From contig DIUV01000046.1 of NCBI GenBank assembly GCA_002423155.1, forward strand, positions 1-18,944: a stretch of DNA of 18,944 nt, read 5' to 3'. The position numbers were made by a program, and so were the translations under genes. Positions 13,439 through 18,944 of the stretch are shown here, in pieces (the first letter of the stretch is position 1; the number at the start of each line of letters is the position of its first letter). The notes under the pieces are model-generated. The model worked only from the letters and a program-made list of their open reading frames with translations, searched no databases and was not told the DNA's origin. The DNA is from Alphaproteobacteria bacterium UBA6149 (lineage in GTDB: Bacteria; Pseudomonadota; Alphaproteobacteria; Rickettsiales; UBA998).

Positions 13439-14419
13439 TCAGATATTAATGCCCCACTTCTCCACCCATTCTTTCATACTCACCATATCCTCATGCTGCA
13501 CATCATGCATAAAATGCCCCCACACACGCGGTAACAACTCTAAATAGCGAGGTTTTTTATCACGCACATTCAAACGATTAAAAATACCCAAAATCTTGGC
13601 ATTGCGCTGCATTCCATAAAACGCATATTCGCGACGGAAAGTTTTTTCATCTAATCCAGCTGTCTGCAAAAACCGCTCCAATCCAGCCTGTACCGTTTCT
13701 GGGGCAACATCGCGGCGCGCATCTTCGAGTAAGGAAACTAAATCATAAGCTGGGCTGCCGAGTACTGCATCTTGGAAATCAATCATCCCCACGCGTTTAA
13801 CCCCCTCGCGCCCCACCCCCTCGCAATTTGCTAACCAATAAAGATTTTCCGCATGAAAATCGCGGTGGACTAATATTTTGGGGGTTATATCAATAGGCGC
13901 ACGGCATATATTATAAGCCGCCATAAACTCTGCCGCGGCTGTTGGCACTTGCTCGATGGGTAATATGGCTGGTAAAAACCATTCCACCAGCAATCCAACT
14001 TCGCGCTCTAATAATTCATCATTATAATACGGCAAATCATAATTAGAAATTCCATCTTGCAGTTTGGCAGCTAGTAAATCTATCGCACAATTATATAATT
14101 CTGCTTCTTGGGCAGGCGAAGCTTGCAATATTTTAGCAAATACTGCATCCCCAAAATCTTCCAGCAACAAAAAGCCATTAGTAATATCTTCGGCTAAAAT
14201 CTGCGGAACCGAATATTTTTGGGCATTATAATATCCCTGCACCTGCACAAACGGCTTTAAAGAAGATTTTTCCTGCGAAGAATCCATCAAAATGGCGGTT
14301 TTATTACCCAACTGCAAACGTGCATATTGCCGAAACGAGGCATCCCCAGCAATAGGATTAATCTGCGCTTCCCCCCAACCAGCTTGTTTTAAAAAATTTG
14401 TTTTAAGCGTTCCATCCAT
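13439..14419 (-). CDS. amgK: Anomeric MurNAc/GlcNAc kinase (AmgK-like aminoglycoside phosphotransferase family)
   Basis: Expected to phosphorylate MurNAc (and GlcNAc) at C1, feeding MurU. The 326 aa show the APH/choline kinase fold: an N-lobe with AGDASFRQYARL (24-35), the catalytic loop VHRDFHAENLYWL (184-196; catalytic D187, N192) and the metal-binding MIDFQDAVLGSPAYDLVSLL (212-231; D214). Between the last two motifs is a small insertion from a near-duplicate GC-rich stretch (13801-13825). The start overlaps the tsaE 3' end by 31 bp, and the tsaE-amgK order is common in Alphaproteobacteria. The split toxin gene begins 50 bp downstream. Confidence 0.9.
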   Translation of the reverse strand: MDGTLKTNFLKQAGWGEAQINPIAGDASFRQYARLQLGNKTAILMDSSQEKSSLKPFVQVQGYYNAQKYSVPQILAEDITNGFLLLEDFGDAVFAKILQASPAQEAELYNCAIDLLAAKLQDGISNYDLPYYNDELLEREVGLLVEWFLPAILPIEQVPTAAAEFMAAYNICRAPIDITPKILVHRDFHAENLYWLANCEGVGREGVKRVGMIDFQDAVLGSPAYDLVSLLEDARRDVAPETVQAGLERFLQTAGLDEKTFRREYAFYGMQRNAKILGIFNRLNVRDKKPRYLELLPRVWGHFMHDVQHEDMVSMKEWVEKWGINI

Positions 14420-14835
14420 TGTGCATTACCTTTTATTTCTAATATTCGTATATCTGCCTCACCAATGCTGAAATATAAACTCAATGCATCCTCGGGCAGA
14501 TAATTTTCGGCATTTTCGGGCCATTCTATTAAAGCCACCCCCTCTTGCAATGCTTCCTCTAGCCCTAATTCCAACATTTGCGCAGAATTTTTTAGCCGAT
14601 AGAGGTCAAAATGCCACAGTTTTAAATTAGGTAGTTCATAAGGGCAAACAATCGGAAAAGTTGGGCTAGCTATGTTGATATGTTCAGGAGAAAGGCTCTG
14701 AATAAACCCCCTCGCAAAGGCAGTTTTGCCCACGCCTAAATCACCATAAAGCGCAAAACAATCATGTTTCTTAGCAATATTCGCTAGCTTTTCTGCCAAT
14801 AATATTGTTTCTTTTTCGTTGTTTAAGCAAATCAT
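14389..14835 (-). CDS. tsaE: tRNA t6A biosynthesis ATPase TsaE
   Basis: ATPase that assists TsaB/TsaD in making the t6A37 modification of ANN-decoding tRNAs. It is 148 aa from MICLNNEKETILLAEKLA. Walker A GDLGVGKT is at 31-38; SPTFPIVCPYE, HFDLYRL and IEWPENAENYLP are the diagnostic TsaE blocks. The chosen start overlaps the iscX stop as ATGA (14835-14832), a coupled arrangement; the frame is open 6 codons further upstream, but that would overlap iscX more deeply without reason. It is followed by overlapping amgK. Confidence 0.94.
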   Translation of the reverse strand: MICLNNEKETILLAEKLANIAKKHDCFALYGDLGVGKTAFARGFIQSLSPEHINIASPTFPIVCPYELPNLKLWHFDLYRLKNSAQMLELGLEEALQEGVALIEWPENAENYLPEDALSLYFSIGEADIRILEIKGNAQWMERLKQIF

Positions 14836-15026
14836 TCGCGTTCTTCTATCCATGCCATTTGAATTGCTTCTAAAATCTTTTCATTACAGCCCATAGGTTC
14901 ATCAGAAAAATTTTCCAATCCCACTACCCATTCGCGTAAATCCGTAAAACGAACATTTACATTATCTTTTTCAGGATATTTTTCTTCTAATTCTATAGCA
15001 ATTTCATAAAAATCGTTCCAACGCAT
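14832..15026 (-). CDS. iscX: Fe-S cluster assembly protein IscX
   Basis: Small acidic protein that binds IscS and iron and tunes Fe-S assembly in E. coli, where the family is also called YfhJ. The 64 aa match the family throughout: MRWNDFYEIAIELEEKYP, VRFTDLREWV (25-34), LENFSDEP (37-44) and NEKILEAIQMAWIEE (48-62). The start at 15026 has AAGGA 7 bp upstream; the ATG at 15044 has none. No other isc gene is in the window, so it is detached from the isc cluster and instead translationally coupled to tsaE. Confidence 0.92.
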   Translation of the reverse strand: MRWNDFYEIAIELEEKYPEKDNVNVRFTDLREWVVGLENFSDEPMGCNEKILEAIQMAWIEERE

Positions 15027-15109
15027 GTATTTTTCCTTTTTCATTAACCCTGTATTAAAACATATAGTCTAAATTCGCATTATGAAGCAAATTCATAAGA
15101 ACAACTTTT

Positions 15110-15115
15110 TATAAT
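15110..15115 (+). promoter_or_regulatory. Candidate -10 element of cheY-cheZ
   Basis: A perfect TATAAT lies 29 bp before the cheY ATG. No good -35 hexamer is found at 16-18 bp, and no sigma-54 or sigma-28 pattern is clear in the 117-bp gap to the divergent iscX. This is a motif match only. Confidence 0.3.
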
Positions 15116-15143
15116 ACTAAAAAAACCTCAAGGAGACTACAAC

Positions 15144-15527
15144 ATGGCCGCAGATAAAAACATGCCAATTCTTATCATTGATGATTACAAAACTATGTTA
15201 CGTATCATCAAAGGTCTTTTGCAACAGATTGGCTTTGACAACGTGGATGAAGCAACTGACGGCGAAATGGCATTGCAAAAAATCAATGAAAAAAAATATG
15301 GTCTAATTATTTCTGATTGGAATATGGAGCCAATGTCAGGGTTTGAGTTGCTAAAACGCCTACGTTCAGATGAGCGCCATAAAACCATTCCATTTATTAT
15401 GATTACTGCCGAAAGCAAAACGGAAAACGTAGTTGCTGCTAAACAAGCAGGTGTAAATAACTACATCATTAAACCTTTCAATGCTGATACCCTAAAAGCA
15501 AAAATTACCGCAGTATTTGGCGCATAA
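15144..15527 (+). CDS. cheY: CheY-type single-domain response regulator
   Basis: Phosphorylatable receiver that binds FliM to change motor rotation. It is 127 aa with the full active site: acidic pair D13/D14 (IIDDYKTM), phospho-acceptor D58 in LIISDWNMEPMSG, T88 (FIMITAESK) and K110 (NNYIIKPF). No output domain. The SDWNM form around the acceptor is typical of CheY proteins that work with CheZ. AAGGAG lies 8 bp before the ATG. The neighbour cheZ, 38 bp downstream, supports a true chemotaxis role. Confidence 0.93.
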   Translation: MAADKNMPILIIDDYKTMLRIIKGLLQQIGFDNVDEATDGEMALQKINEKKYGLIISDWNMEPMSGFELLKRLRSDERHKTIPFIMITAESKTENVVAAKQAGVNNYIIKPFNADTLKAKITAVFGA

Positions 15528-15565
15528 TTTCAAGATGATATAGATTTTACTGTGGAGACAAAATC

Positions 15566-16219
15566 GTGACCCAAACACAATTCCAAATAGGCAACGCTTT
15601 ATTAAAAAGTTTAGTTGACCTACGCCAAAAGAACGGAGAATTAAACATCGAATCCGTCGGCGAAATGTTTGAACAGATTGCCGCATCGCTACATAAAAAT
15701 AGTAGCGATGATAACGTCTTGCACAATGAAATTGCTAAAATTTCTAATTACATCGCCAAAGCCAGAAATGAAATTGCCTCCATATCCTCTTCTATTGGTG
15801 CAGAGGGTAACCCTCCCAGCCATATTGGCACCGCAGGCGCAGAATTGGATGAGGTAGTAAAAGCAACGGAAGAAGCAACTAATACAATTTTGGATTCGGC
15901 GGATATAATTCAAGCCAATTTAAGTAAAATATCTGATCAAACCGTAGTAACCAACATTCGCAACTCGATTGATCAGATATATCTTGCTTGTAATTTCCAA
16001 GATATTACTGGGCAACGCATCAAAAAAGTGCTGACTACGCTAGATTATCTGGAGCATAAAATTGGAAAATTACTGGAATTAGTCAGCGATCCCACTGCTA
16101 GTAGCTCCCCCGAGGACGAAGACAAATTCAAAGACAAACGCCCCGATGCTGATTTACTAAATGGCCCACAATTAGGCAAACTACCTTCACAGGATGATAT
16201 TGACGCTTTGTTTGATTAA
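15566..16219 (+). CDS. cheZ: CheY-P phosphatase CheZ
   Basis: Dephosphorylates CheY-P. The 217 aa are mostly helical, with the active-site motif ACNFQDITGQRIKKVL (141-156; catalytic Gln145) and a flexible acidic linker (about 175-205). The C-terminal CheY-binding peptide LPSQDDIDALFD (206-217) closely resembles the CheY-docking peptide of FliM in this window. It starts with GTG, with GGAG 8 bp upstream. It forms a two-gene unit with cheY and converges on the ABC exporter gene 61 bp away, with no obvious terminator between. Confidence 0.93.
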   Translation: MTQTQFQIGNALLKSLVDLRQKNGELNIESVGEMFEQIAASLHKNSSDDNVLHNEIAKISNYIAKARNEIASISSSIGAEGNPPSHIGTAGAELDEVVKATEEATNTILDSADIIQANLSKISDQTVVTNIRNSIDQIYLACNFQDITGQRIKKVLTTLDYLEHKIGKLLELVSDPTASSSPEDEDKFKDKRPDADLLNGPQLGKLPSQDDIDALFD

Positions 16220-16280
16220 CGGAAAAAAGTGACTAATCAAAACAGTAATTGGGTCAAAAAAAGTAATTGGGCTCGAAATT

Positions 16281-18065
16281 CTACTCGCCAAATTGCATTT
16301 TCGCCAAGCGCGCATAAAGTGGTGAACTTACCAATAGTTCCTCATGCGTGCCGCTGGCTTGCACCCTGCCCTCATCCAGCACTAAAATTCTATCCGCATT
16401 TTGCACCGTAGCTAAACGATGGGCGATGACTAGGCTGGTGCGTCCGTGCATGAGTTTTTCTAATGCTTGTTGTACTTTTTGTTCGTTTTCAGAATCTAGC
16501 GCACTAGTGGCTTCGTCCAACAATAAAATATCGGGATTGCGCAGCATTACTCGGGCAATTGCCATGCGTTGGCGTTGTCCACCTGATAGGCGCACGCCTT
16601 TTTCACCCAATTGGCTATCTAGTCCGTCGGGCAGTTTTTGGATGAACTCCCAACATTCGGATTGCTGGGCGGCGGTGATTATTTCTGCTTCGCTTGCGCT
16701 GATTTTTCCTAAAGCAATATTTTCACGCGCAGTGGTGGAAAACATTACCGGGTCTTGGGGAACTAAGCCAATATGTGCACGAAATCCTCGTGGATCTAAT
16801 TTAGTTAAATCTAGTCCATCTATTAATATGCTGCCCGATTTTGCATCATAAAAACGTAATAATAGCTGCATAATTGTGCTTTTACCTGCGCCGCTAGGTC
16901 CGACCAGGGCGATGCGCTCACCGGTTTTTATGTTGAAAGAAACTTCATCCAAGGCGGCATATAATGGGCGCGAAGGATAATAGAAACTAACTTTATCAAA
17001 ACTTAAATTTCCTGCAAATTTTTCAGGTAAGTTTAATGGTTCCAAAGGAGTGCTGATGAGTGGAACAATTTCTTTCATTTCCATCAGGCGTTCCATTGCG
17101 CCTGCTGCGCGTTGCAAATCGCCTACTACCTCACTAATTGCCCCCGTAGCACCTGCAACTAACATTGCATAAAATACGAAAGCAGATAAATCACCCGCAC
17201 TGATTACTCCGTTGATAACATCATGACCACCAAGCCATAAAACCGCGACTACTGCTCCCAGCACCATGGTAATGGCTATAGCTGTTAGCAATGCTCGCAG
17301 GCGAATACGCCGAATTGCCACCTGCAATGCCTCATCCACATAGCCAGAAAAGCGTTTAAATTCATATTCTTCTAATACTAAAGATTGAATGGTGCGCATC
17401 CCGGATAAAGTTTCCTCCGCGTGAGAAGAAATATCCGCTATCTTGCTTTGACTTTCGCGAGATAATACACGCACTTTCCTCCCTAAAAAAATAATGGGAA
17501 CAACCACCAGAGGAACCACCAAAAAAACATACCCACTTAAACGCATGCTGGTAACCATAAGCATGGTACAGCCGCCAATTAATAAAAGGCTGTTGCGCAT
17601 AGCAATTGAAACCGAGCTACCCACTACGGTTTGTAATAAAGTGGTGTCAGTGGTCAGTAAAGAAAGCAACTCCCCCGTACGGGTGGTTTCAAAGAAACCC
17701 ATATCTTGACGCAATAAATGTTTGTAAACATCGCCACGAATATCTGCCACAACTTTTTCGCCAATCCATGAAACCAGATAATAACGCGCATAAGTTGCAA
17801 AAGCTAGTAGCAGTACAATGCCTGCTAATAACATGAAGGATTTGTTCAACAAATGCACATCGCCTTTGCCAATGCCTTCATCCACCAGATAGCTTAATCC
17901 TTTGCCCATGCCCAGCACCGCAGCAGAGGTGAAGCACAAGGCAAAACTTGCTAACAAGCTTTGAGTTCGATAAGGCCGCAAATAATTAAAAATTGGCTTT
18001 AAGCTAGATATTTTACCCTTAGGAGCTGCCGAAACTGCACTACCTGCCGCACCAGAAATACGCAT
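16281..18065 (-). CDS. MsbA-type ABC exporter (fused permease and ATPase)
   Basis: Half-transporter expected to form a homodimer in the inner membrane. The 594 aa begin with six membrane helices (about 36-325), followed by the nucleotide-binding domain. This has Walker A GPSGAGKST (389-397), Q-loop Q437 (VPQDP), signature LSGGQ (493-497), Walker B ILLLDE (513-518), D-loop SALD and H-loop H549 (IAHRLAT). This is the MsbA/lipid or drug exporter layout, also common in alphaproteobacterial proteins of unknown substrate; the substrate cannot be read from the sequence. GGAAAA lies 7 bp before the ATG. Element D lies upstream and may hold or displace its promoter. Confidence 0.92.
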   Translation of the reverse strand: MRISGAAGSAVSAAPKGKISSLKPIFNYLRPYRTQSLLASFALCFTSAAVLGMGKGLSYLVDEGIGKGDVHLLNKSFMLLAGIVLLLAFATYARYYLVSWIGEKVVADIRGDVYKHLLRQDMGFFETTRTGELLSLLTTDTTLLQTVVGSSVSIAMRNSLLLIGGCTMLMVTSMRLSGYVFLVVPLVVVPIIFLGRKVRVLSRESQSKIADISSHAEETLSGMRTIQSLVLEEYEFKRFSGYVDEALQVAIRRIRLRALLTAIAITMVLGAVVAVLWLGGHDVINGVISAGDLSAFVFYAMLVAGATGAISEVVGDLQRAAGAMERLMEMKEIVPLISTPLEPLNLPEKFAGNLSFDKVSFYYPSRPLYAALDEVSFNIKTGERIALVGPSGAGKSTIMQLLLRFYDAKSGSILIDGLDLTKLDPRGFRAHIGLVPQDPVMFSTTARENIALGKISASEAEIITAAQQSECWEFIQKLPDGLDSQLGEKGVRLSGGQRQRMAIARVMLRNPDILLLDEATSALDSENEQKVQQALEKLMHGRTSLVIAHRLATVQNADRILVLDEGRVQASGTHEELLVSSPLYARLAKMQFGE

Positions 18066-18141
18066 GAAATTTTCCGTTTAAATAAAAATATTATGGTCAG
18101 CTTCTTAGCACTAGAACAATATCTTCACAAGTAATCTATTC

Positions 18142-18340
18142 TGTGCAATTTCACCAATCGTTAATTTTGACATTTTTTTCACTAAAATATCTCTTACAAT
18201 ACCGTCGTAGGACGGTATCCATGCCTATCAACTAGCGGATAAGGCAATGGTTTGGCATGGATGTCGCTCTACGTGCTGCATGACTATAGAGAGTTTTATT
18301 ACAAAAATACGAAATTAACGATTGGTGAAATCTCCCTAGC
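18142..18340. mobile_element. Palindromic MITE-like element D (family I) with 9-bp target duplication
   Basis: The ends share CAATTTCACCAATCGTTAAT (18146-18165) with an inverted copy near 18312-18331. It is flanked by a perfect 9-bp direct repeat AATCTATTC (18133-18141 and 18341-18349). The interior has the hairpin ATACCGTC-GTAG-GACGGTAT, the same loop as element A (TATCAA...AATGGTTTGGCATGG) and a degraded second arm. It is shorter than A because it lacks the embedded family II end. The right target copy covers the stop codon of the lipoprotein gene, which the duplication leaves intact. Confidence 0.8.
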
Positions 18341-18343
18341 AAT

Positions 18344-18610
18344 CTATTCACAAGTGAAATTTGCAAGGTCGCTTGCGACACAATTTCCAAAATTTTTGGG
18401 AGCGGTATAATCGCTCTCACTATCCGTTTGGTATTGATCGTAAGAAGTGGCGCGAGAAATGGGAACTTTTGATCCGCCTGGTACAGGATGGCGGTAATCA
18501 TAAGTATCCCACACCGACCCCCTCGCCCCACCAGAACTATTGCACCCAGTAAGAGTAATAGCCAATATTATAAATAGGCTTCCTGCTTTTATATAATGTG
18601 CTTTTAACAT
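18344..18610 (-). CDS. Small predicted lipoprotein of unknown function
   Basis: 88 aa, with a signal peptide MLKAHYIKAGSLFIILAITL followed by TGC, giving the lipobox LTGC (C23). The mature part is about 66 aa, Ser/Tyr/Asp-rich, without recognised domains; two Cys (77, 87) near the C-terminus could form a disulfide. Gly, Ser and Asn follow the lipidated Cys. The stop codon lies inside the target duplication of element D, so the insertion did not change the protein. No clear Shine-Dalgarno. I do not recognise the family. Confidence 0.7.
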   Translation of the reverse strand: MLKAHYIKAGSLFIILAITLTGCNSSGGARGSVWDTYDYRHPVPGGSKVPISRATSYDQYQTDSESDYTAPKNFGNCVASDLANFTCE

Positions 18611-18848
18611 AATTCAGCACCCACAATTCAAACCATCAAAAATTCAAAACCAAAACAATTTTGCGATGCAATATAAGCTAAGCCAATTTCAGAAAATTTC
18701 AAGCAAGAATTTTTAAATAGAGACAATCAGATCAAGTGTGCGACTTTTTTACCAAAGAAGCTTGTATTATCGCCGCAACTAGGTAGCTTACATACTCAGA
18801 TTTAATTTATTTATTGCTAGATTAATAATGAGTCTATATTAAATAATT
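18611..18848. other. Gene-free stretch, nothing assigned
   Basis: About 240 bp of AT-rich sequence between the lipoprotein gene start and a possible gene at the window edge. I see no tRNA, no terminator, no terminal repeats of the element families and no convincing reading frame. It probably holds the lipoprotein promoter, but no good hexamer pair stands out. Confidence 0.5.
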
Positions 18849-18944
18849 ATGAGCAGGATAAAAGATATATTTGAGATAGACTTAAAAATCCAGACCACTG
18901 ATTTTATCAAAAGAAATCGGCATGATGAGATGTGGATAATTGTC
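18849..18944 (+). CDS. Possible 5' end of a gene, cut by window edge
   Basis: An ATG at 18849 opens a frame that runs to the window end (32 codons, MSRIKDIFEIDLKI...). The composition is protein-like, but there is no Shine-Dalgarno, and the opposite strand is also open for 20 codons from the edge (stop at 18882), so either could be real. No family is recognised. Confidence 0.3.
   Translation, partial: MSRIKDIFEIDLKIQTTDFIKRNRHDEMWIIV

Noticed and set aside
16229..16411. GTG-started plus-strand frame with an internal SNWVKKSNWARN repeat after cheZ
   Set aside because: The repeat comes from an 18-bp direct repeat (AGTAATTGGG at 16244 and 16262), and most of the frame lies opposite the ABC exporter gene.
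3858..18331. Repeated hairpins as a CRISPR array
   Set aside because: The copies are kilobases apart, each with its own terminal repeats, without regular spacers.

Overview
The window is AT-rich DNA from a motile, respiring alphaproteobacterium. The Rieske, cytochrome b and cytochrome c1 proteins are alphaproteobacterial in type. The flgF-flgG-flgA-flgH and fliL-fliM-(DUF6468/PflI-like)-motE gene orders, CheZ beside a single-domain CheY, and the tsaE-amgK-murU order point the same way. The low GC and the many small palindromic insertions suggest a lineage near the Rickettsiales, Holosporales or basal Rhodospirillales, but the sequence alone does not settle the order.

Layout. 1-921 (minus): the end of infA and a short-form hisG. 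1007-3795 (plus): the complete cytochrome bc1 operon petABC with a candidate promoter and a clear rho-independent terminator. 3855-4800: two palindromic mobile repeats (A and B) on either side of a HIT-family gene. 4809-8291 (minus): a flagellar operon fliL-fliM-pflI-like-motE-like, with a structured GC-rich insert between the last two genes. 8466-11784 (plus): flgFGAH, the distal rod, P-ring and L-ring genes, behind a near-consensus sigma-54 promoter. 11853-15026 (minus): iscX-tsaE-amgK-[toxin pseudogene]-antitoxin-murU. 15110-16219 (plus): cheY-cheZ. 16281-18065 (minus): an MsbA-type ABC exporter. 18142-18340: mobile repeat D. 18344-18610 (minus): a small lipoprotein. 18611-18944: mostly non-coding, with a possible gene start at the edge.

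Functional themes are aerobic respiration (bc1), flagellar motor and rod/ring assembly with a CheY/CheZ switch acting on FliM, and cell-wall sugar recycling (AmgK/MurU).

The most interesting content lies between and inside these genes. Non-autonomous palindromic elements (MITE-like) fill most of the larger intergenic gaps. Two terminal-repeat families carry the same kind of hairpin payload, and the hairpin stems differ between copies by compensating base changes. One element (13084-13320) has perfect 15-bp terminal inverted repeats and a perfect 9-bp target duplication. It is inserted in frame inside a BrnT-like toxin gene, splitting it in two. The 3' part also carries a nonsense codon, while the partner antitoxin gene is intact. 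Another element (D) is flanked by a 9-bp duplication that covers the stop codon of the lipoprotein gene.
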